A DNA stretch of 57,464 bases from JBOGEB01 sp050743125 (GTDB lineage: Bacteria; Actinomycetota; Nitriliruptoria; Euzebyales; Egibacteraceae). Shown here piece by piece: positions 26,574-34,437 of this stretch. The stretch covers positions 1 through 57,464 of the forward strand of contig JBOGEB010000006.1 of NCBI GenBank assembly GCA_050743125.1. The letters run 5' to 3'. The position numbers and the translations under genes were made by a program. Within the stretch, counting starts at the first letter, position 1, and every line of letters begins with the position of its first letter. Under the pieces are notes generated by a model. It ran no database searches. It had not been told where the DNA came from and saw only the letters and a program-made list of their open reading frames with translations.

Positions 26574-27961
26574 TAGGATTCCAGCCTGGTGGAGAAGTCG
26601 ACCTGCTCAGAGAACGGTGACCGCACGCGCCGCGCAGGCAGGCGACGCCCACGGATGCCGCGGTGGTCGAAGAGCACGGCGCCTACGACGTTCCCGCCGA
26701 CGCGGTGGAGGGCTTCGGCGGCCCGCGCGAAGTCGTCGCGTCGCGTTGCGTTGCGCCTGGCCACGAGGACCGTGCTATCGGTATGGCGTGCCCATATCAC
26801 CGCCGCCGGGTCGTCCTCAGCCGACGGGCCGGCGGTAACGATCACCTCAGCCGGGCCCGCGAGCAGCCGCCTGATGAGTTGCGGGATGTGGTCGATGTGG
26901 ACCGTTCCGTCCCGATGCCCGGCCGGCAGGACGATCAGGCCAGACGAGCGTCGCACGAGAAGCGCCTCCGGACCCTCGCCGTTGTGGGACCAGTCACGGC
27001 CGAGCAGATCGTAGAGGCCGGGGTAGTGCTCGAGGCCGAGCAGCTCGGTGACCTCGGCTAGCTGCTCGTTCGCGTCGATCAGGGCGACCTGCCGGCCGTC
27101 GGCCGCGAACGCGGCGGCGAGATTCGCGGCCACCTCACCCGAGCCAGGGCCGCCGTCGGTGCCGATGACCAGCACGCTCGTGAGTTTCTCAGGGCTCGCG
27201 AGGGCGACTCGCGACGCGACGAGCCGGTGAGCGGCGGCATTCCGTGAGTCGGGGGCGGCCTCCACCACCAGCGGGTCGACGCCGCGCTGACGTGCCCGCC
27301 AGCGCGCGACCGTGCCGAGCAACCCGATCGACGCGAGTTGTCCGATCTCACGCTCGCTGCTGATCGTCTGCCCGAAGTAGTCGATGAGCATCACGAGCGC
27401 GAGCGCCCCGAGCAGGCCCGCTGCGGCCGATAGGATCACGATGAGCGACACGGCAGGCGCGACCGGCACCGGGTTGGCCACCGCCCCGTTGATGATCCGC
27501 AACCCACCCCCGGACACCGGGGCGTTGAGACCGGGCGGGGGCGGCGGAATGTTCTTCTGCACGTACGTGACCAGTTTGTTCGCCACGACGCCTGCGATCG
27601 TCGCGGCGTTTTGGGGGTCCCCGGTGCGTACGCGGATGGTCAAGAACCGAGTGACTGGGTCCGAGGTCGCCGTGGTCGCCTCCCGCAGCCGGGCCCCGTC
27701 CGTCCCCTTCAGGTCGGTCGCGGCGGCCTGGAGCACCGGCTGGCTCGTCGCGAGGTCCGCGTACGTGCTGGCGAGCTGTCCAGCGGCGCGGAACGTGTCG
27801 AGGTCCCCGTTCAACGGCCCGACGAGCAGGGTCACTTCAGACTCGTAGGTTCGTGGCACCTGTTGGGTGACCACGTAGCTGACCAGCCCAGCCCAGATGG
27901 TTGCGGCGAGCAACGTCCACCACCATCGGCGGACGCCTGCCGCGAGCCCGCTCAGTTCCAT
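26573..27961 (-). CDS. Wzz-type chain-length protein with degenerate BY-kinase domain
   Basis: 462 aa. TM1 about 13-31, periplasmic Wzz domain with YESEVTLLVGPLNGDLDTFR, then TM2 about 169-195 preceded by the PVPVAPAVS Pro-rich motif. The cytosolic part aligns with bacterial tyrosine kinases: LVASRVAL, VLVIGTDGGPGSGEVAANLA (263-281), VALIDANEQL (292-301). The normal P-loop PGEGKSTTAANLA has lost its Lys-Ser: here the stretch is GPGSGEVAANLA. The Walker A' acidic stretch is weakened and there is no C-terminal tyrosine cluster. The ATP site is therefore probably dead and the protein may act as a structural length regulator. ATG 27961 chosen for length and AGAGGGG upstream. Confidence 0.85.
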   Translation of the reverse strand: MELSGLAAGVRRWWWTLLAATIWAGLVSYVVTQQVPRTYESEVTLLVGPLNGDLDTFRAAGQLASTYADLATSQPVLQAAATDLKGTDGARLREATTATSDPVTRFLTIRVRTGDPQNAATIAGVVANKLVTYVQKNIPPPPPGLNAPVSGGGLRIINGAVANPVPVAPAVSLIVILSAAAGLLGALALVMLIDYFGQTISSEREIGQLASIGLLGTVARWRARQRGVDPLVVEAAPDSRNAAAHRLVASRVALASPEKLTSVLVIGTDGGPGSGEVAANLAAAFAADGRQVALIDANEQLAEVTELLGLEHYPGLYDLLGRDWSHNGEGPEALLVRRSSGLIVLPAGHRDGTVHIDHIPQLIRRLLAGPAEVIVTAGPSAEDDPAAVIWARHTDSTVLVARRNATRRDDFARAAEALHRVGGNVVGAVLFDHRGIRGRRLPARRVRSPFSEQVDFSTRLES

Positions 27962-28133
27962 GTGCTTCGTTCCCCTCTCCGCTGCGCCTGAAAGGACTGC
28001 AGCCACGCTGTTTCGACAGGCCGTGCCTCCCGTCCCGCCACTTCCCGAGACAGCGCTTTTCGTCAGGATAGCTTGAACGCCGACGGTAAGATGGCGTTCT
28101 GTGGCGAGTGCGTCAACTTGCGAGCAGAGCTTC

Positions 28134-28393
28134 CTCGTGGTCCGCGCGGAAAAACCCGTGGCATTCGTGCGCGAAGCATCCGCACCTCGCGGCGTTGCTG
28201 AGGACAACCAGCACACGGCGCGGCCCGCGCGGAGCGCTTCGCCTTGCGCGGCGGGGAGCACTCCGCCCGGGCCCTCACAGCGATCGGGGGCGTCCCCCCG
28301 GACCCCCTCACAGCGATCGGGGGCGTCCCCAGGGTCCCCTCTGGGGTTCCGGACCCCCTCACAGTCAACGGAACTTTCCGCTTGGACCACTGG
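28134..28393. mobile_element. CTAG-bordered MITE-like element, copy A
   Basis: Left end CTCGTGGTCCGCGCGGAAAA (border CTAG mutated to CTCG), right end GGAACTTTCCGCTTGGACCA followed by CTGG. The ends are imperfect inverted repeats of each other. The inside carries GCGTTGCTGAGGACAACCAG and two copies of the CCTCACAGCGATCGGGGGCG unit. It occupies the 463-nt divergent space between the Wzz-like gene and the lyase-fold lipoprotein gene; the latter starts 32 nt beyond its right end, so the element may have supplied or moved promoter sequence. Confidence 0.75.
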
Positions 28394-28424
28394 TCAGGGG
28401 TTGGGGCGGGCAGGAGCGGGGATT

Positions 28425-29570
28425 GTGGGGAGGGTACGAAGGAGATCACAGCTGAGGTACCGCGAGCCGCGCTTCCGCCATGGAGCGCTTGTGGCAATTC
28501 TTCTTGTGGTCGTCGGCTGTTCCGGACCGCGGACAGACCAGCCGCCCCCACCCGCTGTGCTGCACCCGCCAGACCACCCGCTCATCTACCTCGCCGATCC
28601 CGGCCAGCTGCAGGACCGCGCGCGCATGGCCGCACAGGGACAGGAGCCGTACGCCTCGGCCATCGAAGAGCTGGTCGCGTACGCGGACGATGCGCTGAGC
28701 ACCGAGCCGAGGCCGAAACAGCGGCTGAAGATCTCCGGCACCGGCGGCGACTTCGTCGATGACAGCACTGCGGCCTACGGGCTCGCCCTCGCGTCGGTTG
28801 TAACAGGGGAGCAGCGCTACGCGCGCAAGGCCGCCGACATCCTGATGAGCTGGGCCGACACGACCGAGGGGACCCGGGACACCTGCCCGGACAGCGGCGA
28901 GTGCAACACCTCCTTGGTCCTGGGCCGGCAGGCTCCCGCGCTGGTCTTCGCGGCCAACCTCATCGAGAGCCAAGGCGTGCTCAACCCCGCCCAGCTCGGA
29001 CGCTTTCGGGGCTGGCTGTACTCCGTGTTGCTGCCTGGCGCCTCCGAGCGGATCAACAACTGGGGCGATGCCGGTGTGCTCATGCAAGTCGTCCTGAACG
29101 ATTACACCGGGGACCGAGAGGGCTTTGCACGCGCGATCGATCGCTGGAAGCGCCAAATGGATCTCGTTGCCGCCGACGGCCATATCCCAGAGGAGACCCG
29201 CCGCGAGCAGTCCGGAATGATGTACACCCAGGACGCGCTGACCTACAAGATCGCCGTCGCCGCGATCGCCGAGCGGCGCGGCATCAACCTGTGGGATTAC
29301 CAGGGCAAGGGCGGTGGCACGCTCCGCAAGGCGGTCGACTTCCTCGCCCACTACTGGTTCCGGCCGGAGGAGTGGCCATTTGCCAAGAACGTCAATGTCC
29401 GCGACGCCGGGCCGCTTTGGGAACTCGCGTACGCCCACTGGCGCGACCCCAGCTACGTCCCGATCATCCAGCAGCAGCGCCCGTTCAGCGACAGGGGCCA
29501 TTCGGCGATCCGCTGGACGACGCTGACGAGCGGGATCCCGCTGCCGGGCGACGGGACCGCGGGGCGCTGA
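28425..29570 (+). CDS. Lipoprotein of the alginate-lyase fold
   Basis: 381 aa. GTG 28425 is preferred: AGGAG lies 8-9 nt upstream and the product then begins with an Arg-rich n-region, a hydrophobic stretch ALVAILLVVVGC, and a lipobox Cys at 32. The mature domain: HPLIYLADPGQLQDRARMAAQG, YGLALASVVTGEQRYARKAADIL, APALVFAANLIES, RINNWGDAGVLMQVVLNDYTGD, MMYTQDALTYKIAVAAIAERRGINLW, ending with repeated Trp/Arg-rich helices. It shares the NNWG core with the secreted protein at 22102-23268; the catalytic His of true alginate lyases is not in place. The likely location is the outer face of the cytoplasmic membrane, acting on or holding the exported polymer. Confidence 0.75.
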   Translation: MGRVRRRSQLRYREPRFRHGALVAILLVVVGCSGPRTDQPPPPAVLHPPDHPLIYLADPGQLQDRARMAAQGQEPYASAIEELVAYADDALSTEPRPKQRLKISGTGGDFVDDSTAAYGLALASVVTGEQRYARKAADILMSWADTTEGTRDTCPDSGECNTSLVLGRQAPALVFAANLIESQGVLNPAQLGRFRGWLYSVLLPGASERINNWGDAGVLMQVVLNDYTGDREGFARAIDRWKRQMDLVAADGHIPEETRREQSGMMYTQDALTYKIAVAAIAERRGINLWDYQGKGGGTLRKAVDFLAHYWFRPEEWPFAKNVNVRDAGPLWELAYAHWRDPSYVPIIQQQRPFSDRGHSAIRWTTLTSGIPLPGDGTAGR

Positions 29571-29575
29571 GAGCG

Positions 29576-29665
29576 GGTGCCCTGGGCGGGTCGCGGTGGA
29601 CGTCATGGTGAGTCTTCGTCGGCGATCCGGCGACGCCGTCCTCAGGTGTCCCGACACACGTACGT
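29576..29665. repeat. Solitary diverged unit of the 93/119-bp repeat family
   Basis: GGTGCCCTGGGCGGG, TGGTGAGTCTTCGTCGGCGA and GTGTCCCGACACACG appear in the same order as in the tandem arrays at 23510 and 32390. It starts just 5 nt after the lyase-fold gene stop. Confidence 0.6.
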
Positions 29666-29698
29666 AGGCCTGCCTTCGGCCCACGGCCGGGACGTCAG

Positions 29699-30016
29699 CT
29701 AGTCCAAGCGGAAAGTTCCGTGTGCTGTGAGGGGGTCCGGAACCCCAGAGGGGACCCTGGGGACGCCCCCGATCGCTGTGAGGGGGTCCGGGGGGACGCC
29801 CCCGATCGCTGTGAGGGGGTCCGGGGGGACGCCCCCGATCGCTGTGAGGGGGTCCGGGGGGACGCCCCCGATCGCTGTGAGGGCCCGGGCGGAGTGCTCC
29901 CCGCCTCGCAAGGCACGGTCGCGCCGTGTACTGGTTGTCCTCAAGCGACCCGCAACGCCGCGAGGTGCGGATGCTTCGCGCACGAATGCCACGGGTTTTT
30001 CCGCGCGGACCACTAG
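29699..30016. mobile_element. CTAG-bordered element, copy B (longest, 318 bp)
   Basis: Reverse orientation relative to copies A and C-E. Left: CTAG at 29699, then TCCAAGCGGAAAGTTCCG (the usual TGG after CTAG is missing). Right: GGTTTTTCCGCGCGGACCAC then TAG (CTAG 30013-30016). The inside holds the long tandem array of 33-bp units. Its terminal CTAG supplies the stop codon of the GT4 gene on the minus strand. Short ORFs inside it (Gly/Pro/Arg-rich) are repeat translation, not genes. Confidence 0.8.
29725..29883 (+). repeat. 33-bp tandem repeat with one 51-bp variant
   Basis: Unit CTGTGAGGGGGTCCGGGGGG + ACGCCCCCGATCG. A 51-bp version at 29725-29775 carries an 18-bp AACCCCAGAGGGGACCCT-type insertion; perfect 33-bp units start at 29776, 29809 and 29842, then a partial at 29875. 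Each unit can fold as GGGGGTCC/GGACGCCCCC and the G runs could form quadruplexes. Confidence 0.85.
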
Positions 30017-31344
30017 CGCTCAGGGCGAGCCGGCGAAGTGCCCTGTTGCCCCTTGAACAGATCAGCGAGGCGTTCGGTGTTGGCGTTGAGGTTGAACTCG
30101 CGCACGACCTTGTCCCGGCCCGCGCTCCCGAGGCGGCGGCGCAGCTGGGGGTCGTCATGGAGCCGGCGGAGCGCGTTCGCGAGCGCGGCGGGGTCCCGTG
30201 GCGGTGCGAGGAGCCCGGTCCGGTCGTCTTCGACGAGTTCGGGAATGCCCGACAGCCTGCTCGCGACGACCGGCACGCCAGCGCTCATCGCCTCCATGAG
30301 CACGACGGGGATGCCCTCCCGTTTGCCCTGGCGGGTCGGCACGCTCGGCGCGACGACCACGTCAGCGCTCGCGAGCAGCTCGACGACCTCGTCCCTTGTC
30401 TTCCGCCCGGCGAGATCGACCCTGCCCACGAGTTCGAGTTCGAAGATCATGCGCCGGAGCATCCGGAGATCCGGCCCGTCCCCAACCAGGATGCAGTGGA
30501 CCTGGACCCCCTGATCGAGCAAAAGGCGGCAGGCCTCCAGCAGGTATCGCTGTCCCTTCACCTCGTGCAGGGTGCCGATGCAGAGCACGTGCAGGGGTCC
30601 ACACACATCAGGAGCGTCCCCTCGGGCAGCCGGGTGGAACACGCCTGGGTCGACCCCGCAATGAAGCACAAGCACCTTTTCATCGGGGCCATCCCCTCGC
30701 GCGGGCAGTTCGCACTCGGCGAGGATGACGCTCCGGTTGTGCTCGGAGATCGTGAGCACGAACGCGGCCTCCGCGACTTTCTTTGGGAGCATGCGCCGCT
30801 CCACATGGAGGTCTGAGCCGTGGGCGGTGAAGCTGTAGGGGATGCCGACGAGGCGGTGGATGATCCATCCCGCGGCGCTGGGGTGAGTGGCGAAGTGGCA
30901 GTGGACGTGGTCCACCCCGTCTGCCGCCATCAGCCGCGCCATATGGACGACCTTCGGCCAGATCCCGATCGCACCGACGAAGAAGTTCAGACTCCCCCAC
31001 GTGCTGGTCAGGAGCGTCCCGAGCGTCCGCAGGTACCGGCCCGGGCGGCGCCGGAGGAAGTGGAGCTGGCTGCGGAGGATCGGCCACGACACGAACGGCT
31101 GGTAGTGCGCGCGTTTCACGAGCTCGGCGGCCTCGGGGTGCATAAGGGGTGCCCGCTCACGAAGCAGGGGGTAGAGCTCGACATCGACGCCCTGCTGCTC
31201 GACCGCGAGCAGCTCGAAGAGCACGAACGTCTCGCTGAGCTTCGGGAAGCGTGACACCAGGTACGCGACCTTGGGCGGCGCAGGGTTCGTCCGCGGTTGG
31301 CCGCTGCGCTGCGCAGCGTGCGCGGCGCAGCGGCCAACCGTCAT
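30013..31344 (-). CDS. Glycosyltransferase family 4, WcaL-like
   Basis: 443 aa. VAYLVSRFPKLSETFVLFELLA at the N-terminus is typical of the WcaL-type colanic-acid transferases. GVDHVHCHFATHPSAAGWII, SFTAHGSDLHVERRML, the donor-domain segments LHVLCIGTLHEVKGQRYLLEA and REGIPVVLMEAMSAGVPVVASRLSGIPELV (landmark EGIPVVLMEAMSAG, the E-x7-E motif) complete a full GT-B protein. ATG 31344 overlaps the stop of the epimerase gene (ATGA), so the pair is coupled. A 15-bp inverted repeat follows the start codon within a few bases. The stop is the TAG inside the terminal CTAG of element copy B, so the native C-terminus may have ended elsewhere before the insertion. Confidence 0.88.
   Translation of the reverse strand: MTVGRCAAHAAQRSGQPRTNPAPPKVAYLVSRFPKLSETFVLFELLAVEQQGVDVELYPLLRERAPLMHPEAAELVKRAHYQPFVSWPILRSQLHFLRRRPGRYLRTLGTLLTSTWGSLNFFVGAIGIWPKVVHMARLMAADGVDHVHCHFATHPSAAGWIIHRLVGIPYSFTAHGSDLHVERRMLPKKVAEAAFVLTISEHNRSVILAECELPARGDGPDEKVLVLHCGVDPGVFHPAARGDAPDVCGPLHVLCIGTLHEVKGQRYLLEACRLLLDQGVQVHCILVGDGPDLRMLRRMIFELELVGRVDLAGRKTRDEVVELLASADVVVAPSVPTRQGKREGIPVVLMEAMSAGVPVVASRLSGIPELVEDDRTGLLAPPRDPAALANALRRLHDDPQLRRRLGSAGRDKVVREFNLNANTERLADLFKGQQGTSPARPER
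31295..31339 (-). repeat. 15-bp perfect inverted repeat at the start of the GT4 gene
   Basis: GGTTGGCCGCTGCGC (31295-31309) and GCGCAGCGGCCAACC (31325-31339), with a 15-nt centre that is itself GC-palindromic. In the GT4 mRNA the stem starts about 2 codons after the ATG. Confidence 0.7.
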
Positions 31345-32330
31345 GCCACCTGCTCCGGCAGCAGGCCGGACGGGCTTACCCCGAGCTGCCATTCGATCTG
31401 CGCGAGCAGCCCCCACCGAGGAGGGACCCGGGGGGAGTACCCGAACGCCTCCCGCGCTTTGGCTGTTTCGGCCATCGTGTGCCGCTGGTCCCCTGGACGC
31501 GCGGGTGCGCGGACGATCACGGGCTCACGGTTCATGCACTCGGCGATCCAGTCGAGCGCGTCGTTGAGCGTGATTGGCTCACCACCGCCGATGTTGTAGA
31601 CCTCGCCGATCTCGGCGCCGTGAATGGCCTGGATCGTTCCCCGTACGCAGTCGGAGATGAACGTGTTCGAGCGGCTTTGTAGCCCGTCGCCGTACACGGT
31701 GACGGGCTGGTCGTTCTTCAGCGCCTCGATGAAGATGTGGTAGGCCATGTCCGGCCGCTGACGGGGTCCGTAGATCGAGAAGTACCGCAAGATCGTGGCG
31801 GGGACGTCGAAGCTGCGGACGTAGGCAAGCGCGAGGTGCTCGGCCGCGAGTTTCGTGACCCCGTACGGGGACACCGGGCTGGGCGGTTGGGTCTCGTCGC
31901 CATACGCGTGGAGGCCGTATACGGACGACGTCGAGATCTGCACGAACTTGGCGACTCGCGCCCGCCGGGAGGCGTCGAGCAGCCGGCGGACCGCAAGGAG
32001 GTTGCACTCGACGTACGTTTCGAAGCGGGTCCAGCTCTGCGGCAGCCCCGGCATCGCGGCCTCGTTTACGACGACGTTGACGCCCTCCAGGCACGCGTCG
32101 AGCGGGTCGCCACGGAGGTCGAGCTCCCAGAAGTGGAAATTGGGGTGCGTAGCCGCGACCACCAGGTTCGCCTCCTTCAGTGGCCGAGGATAGTAGTCGG
32201 TGAACGTGTCAACCCCGACCACCTCGTGCCCGGCCCTCAGAAGCGCCTCGCACAGGTGTGAGCCGACGAACCCGGCGGCCCCGGTAACGAGGACCCGTAG
32301 CGGCGGCTCCGATCCGGACACGTTCGCCAT
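31341..32330 (-). CDS. UDP-sugar 4-epimerase (UDP-glucuronate/UDP-glucose epimerase family)
   Basis: 329 aa extended SDR. NAD-binding GAAGFVGSHLCEALL at about 17-23, then GVDTFTDYYPRPLKEANL, the DYY-x5-K-x2-NL pattern often seen in UDP-glucuronate 4-epimerases. Catalytic Ser/Tyr/Lys in STSSVYG and SPYGVTK. ILRYFSIYGPRQRPDMAYH and YGDGLQSRSNTFISDC complete the substrate domain. ATG 32330 has GGGGAGC about 9 nt upstream. A uronate epimerase would fit an acidic polymer, but a UDP-glucose/galactose role is equally possible. Upstream is the 93-bp array; downstream is the coupled GT4. Confidence 0.85.
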   Translation of the reverse strand: MANVSGSEPPLRVLVTGAAGFVGSHLCEALLRAGHEVVGVDTFTDYYPRPLKEANLVVAATHPNFHFWELDLRGDPLDACLEGVNVVVNEAAMPGLPQSWTRFETYVECNLLAVRRLLDASRRARVAKFVQISTSSVYGLHAYGDETQPPSPVSPYGVTKLAAEHLALAYVRSFDVPATILRYFSIYGPRQRPDMAYHIFIEALKNDQPVTVYGDGLQSRSNTFISDCVRGTIQAIHGAEIGEVYNIGGGEPITLNDALDWIAECMNREPVIVRAPARPGDQRHTMAETAKAREAFGYSPRVPPRWGLLAQIEWQLGVSPSGLLPEQVA

Positions 32331-32389
32331 CTCAGCGCTCCCCGGGCGGCAAATGGCGGCTCGCATCGAGAGCGCCCTTCATCTTTGGG

Positions 32390-32935
32390 TTTACAGCGGT
32401 GGGGCGTCGTGGTGAGCTTTCGTCGGCGATTCCGCGACACCGCCCTCCGGTGTTCCGACACACGTTTGCTGGTGGTCCTTGGTTTACAGCGGTGGGGCGT
32501 CGTGGTGAGCTTTCGTCGGCGATTCCGCGACACCGCCCTCCGGTGTTCCGACACACGTTTGCTGGTGGTCCTTGGTTTGGAGCGGTGGGGCGTCGTGGTG
32601 AGCTTTCGTCGGCGATTCCGCGACACCGCCCTCCGGTGTTCCGACACACGTTTGCTGGTGGTCCTTGGTTTACAGCGGTGGGGCGTCGTGGTGAGCTTTC
32701 GTCGGCGNNNNNNNNNNNNNNNNNNNNNNNNNNNNNNNNNNNNNNNNNNNNNNNNNNNNNNNNNNNNNNNNNNNNNNNNNNNNNNNNNNNNNNNNNNNNN
32801 NNNNNNNATTCCGCGACACCGCCCTCCGGTGTTCCGACACACGTTTGCTGGTGGTCCTTGGTTTACAGCGGTGGGGCGTCGTGGTGAGCTTTCGTCGGCG
32901 ATTCCGCGACACCGCCCTCCGGTGTTCCGACACAT
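32390..32935. repeat. Tandem array of 93-bp units containing the assembly gap
   Basis: Units begin at 32390, 32483, 32576 (variant TTTGGAGCGG), 32669 and 32862. Each reads TTTACAGCGGTGGGGCGTCG, TGGTGAGCTTTCGTCGGCGA, TTCCGCGACACCGCCCTCCG, GTGTTCCGACACACGTTTGC, then TGGTGGTCCTTGG. ACACCG/CGGTGT makes a small hairpin. Sequence before the N run stops at unit position 39 and resumes at position 40. The core TTTACAGCGGTG...TGGTGAG..TTCGTCGG is shared with the 119-bp array. Confidence 0.9.
32708..32807. other. Assembly gap of 100 N
   Basis: Exactly 100 N inside the 93-bp array; 100 is a common placeholder length for unknown gap size. Reading frames drawn across it have no meaning. Confidence 0.98.
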
Positions 32936-32939
32936 ATTC

Positions 32940-33617
32940 TTAGGCCCCTGACCGCTGCAGGACGACCCGCACCGTCCACCGCAGGATCCGTAGGTCGAGA
33001 GGTAGCGACATCCGCGCGACGTATTCGATGTCAAGGCGAAGGCGCTCGTCGAAGGTCGTGGTGTTCCTCCCCTGGACCTGCCACAGCCCGGTCATCCCTG
33101 GCCGCACGTCGAGCCGCTTCGTATGCCAGAGCTGGTAGGTGCTCGGCGTGAATGAAGTCGGGCGCGGCCCAACGAGCGTCATCTCGCCGCGCAGGACGTT
33201 AATGAGCTGGGGCAGCTCGTCGAGGCTCGTCTTACGCAGCAGCCGCCCAACGCGCGTGACCCTTGGGTCGTCGATCACTTTGAAGTCGGGCCAGGGCACG
33301 ATGCTCAAGTGCTGAAGCGATGGCTTCAGCTCCTCGGCGTTTTCCACCATCGTGCGGAATTTGTACATCCGAAATCGCGCCCCGTCGCGGCCCGTCCGCA
33401 GTTGGGTGAACAGCGCAGAGCCTGGCGTGTCGAACCGTATTGCGAGCGCGATGATGGCGAACAGCGGCAGCAACACGGGCAGGGCGAGGAGGCAGGCGAC
33501 CACGTCCAACGCACGCTTGGAGGCGAGGTAGACGCGATAGCTGACGGGATGCCTGGCCAGCCTGCCTCCGGTGCATGCGGCAAGGCGCCCGGCGAGCTCC
33601 AGTCTCGCGCCGGTCAC
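32940..33617 (-). CDS. Polyprenyl-phosphate sugar-1-phosphate transferase (WbaP/PglC type)
   Basis: 225 aa. Starts polysaccharide repeat synthesis by loading a sugar-1-phosphate onto undecaprenyl phosphate at the membrane. It has only the catalytic part of the family: reentrant hydrophobic helix after KRALDVVACLLALPVLLPLFAI, substrate loop ALFTQLRTGRDGARFRMYKFRTM, catalytic DE in KTSLDELPQLINVLRGEM and SLVGPRP-like TLVGPRPT, then RPGMTGLWQVQGR. The four extra N-terminal membrane helices of WbaP are absent, so it is PglC/WcaJ-core length. GTG start overlapping the stop of the GGDEF-like gene (GTGA). Its stop is 5 nt beyond the 93-bp array. Confidence 0.9.
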   Translation of the reverse strand: MTGARLELAGRLAACTGGRLARHPVSYRVYLASKRALDVVACLLALPVLLPLFAIIALAIRFDTPGSALFTQLRTGRDGARFRMYKFRTMVENAEELKPSLQHLSIVPWPDFKVIDDPRVTRVGRLLRKTSLDELPQLINVLRGEMTLVGPRPTSFTPSTYQLWHTKRLDVRPGMTGLWQVQGRNTTTFDERLRLDIEYVARMSLPLDLRILRWTVRVVLQRSGA

Positions 33618-34270
33618 GATTCCGAGCTCCAGGCGATCTGCCCTGCTGGCGCAGGGCTCCCCACTCCGGATCCCTGCCGCACGGGCACAGGGGCCTCCAG
33701 AGCGCGCAGCAGAGCCGGGATCGTAAGGCCGTCCACCGGGAAGACGGCGGTCCGAACTCTGCCTGGTCGGCAGAGGCCGGGCTCCAGGTCAGCTATCCGG
33801 GCAAACGCCTGCGCGGCCTGGGCTTGGCTGCACTCAGGCAGCAGGAGGTAGACGGAGCTGCCGTGCTCCCAGACCACATCGACGCTCCGTACCCACTCGC
33901 GGAGTCGGGACGCCGTCGCGGTTGGGGTCTCGTGGGGCCAGTGGCCCCCGAGCGCGGGATTCGTCTCGACCCGCATGATCGTAAAAGGGTGCGAGAATCT
34001 CCGGCTGCGCTCCAGCTCCAGCTCGAACACCATCGCCGGGAAGGGCTCGTCGCCGGGAAGGGCGATAGCGGCGCACTCCAGGCTCGCGCGTCCGGCGACG
34101 AACCCCGCCACGGTGCACACGGCGGCGCCGAGCCCGACGAGTGCCGCGATTCCCGGATGAGGCGCTATCGCCGCGAAGGCGGTACCCAGCGCGAGGACGC
34201 CGAATCCTAAAAACAGCCCCAACGTGATGGCCCCATTTGGCCTGTGTTCGCCGACGCCGTCGCTACTCAT
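33614..34270 (-). CDS. Membrane protein with degenerate GGDEF-like domain
   Basis: 218 aa. Two membrane helices (about 15-37 and 41-60), then a domain whose outline follows GGDEF proteins: PFPAMVFELELERSRRFSHPFTIMRVETN resembles the first strand and helix, SRLREWVRSVDVVWEHGSSVYLLLPECSQAQAAQAFARI resembles the region around the signature (landmarks RSVDVVWEHG, VYLLLPECS). GGDEF itself is replaced by HGSSVY, so cyclase activity is very unlikely. It is coupled by a 4-nt overlap to the initiating sugar transferase, suggesting it senses or scaffolds at the point where synthesis begins. ATG 34270 chosen over an upstream alternative because the later start leaves a normal n-region. Confidence 0.6.
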   Translation of the reverse strand: MSSDGVGEHRPNGAITLGLFLGFGVLALGTAFAAIAPHPGIAALVGLGAAVCTVAGFVAGRASLECAAIALPGDEPFPAMVFELELERSRRFSHPFTIMRVETNPALGGHWPHETPTATASRLREWVRSVDVVWEHGSSVYLLLPECSQAQAAQAFARIADLEPGLCRPGRVRTAVFPVDGLTIPALLRALEAPVPVRQGSGVGSPAPAGQIAWSSES

Positions 34271-34437
34271 CAATGCTTCCTGCCGACGCCTCGACGGCGC
34301 CGGATGACCCACCTGAGTCATCCCTATCCCCCCCGGCCATCATTCAGTGGCTCCCGCGTGCCTCGAACCACCGATGAACGAATTCTGAACGGTGCCGAAC
34401 CCAAGGTGGCATACGTGTACGGCCTCTGCCACCGTGT

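Noticed and set aside
29695..30056. Short Gly/Pro/Arg-rich ORFs in several frames
   Set aside because: They are translations of the 33-bp repeat, whose unit length is a multiple of three.
32237..33034. ORFs crossing the N run
   Set aside because: They consist of 93-bp repeat translation and undefined bases.
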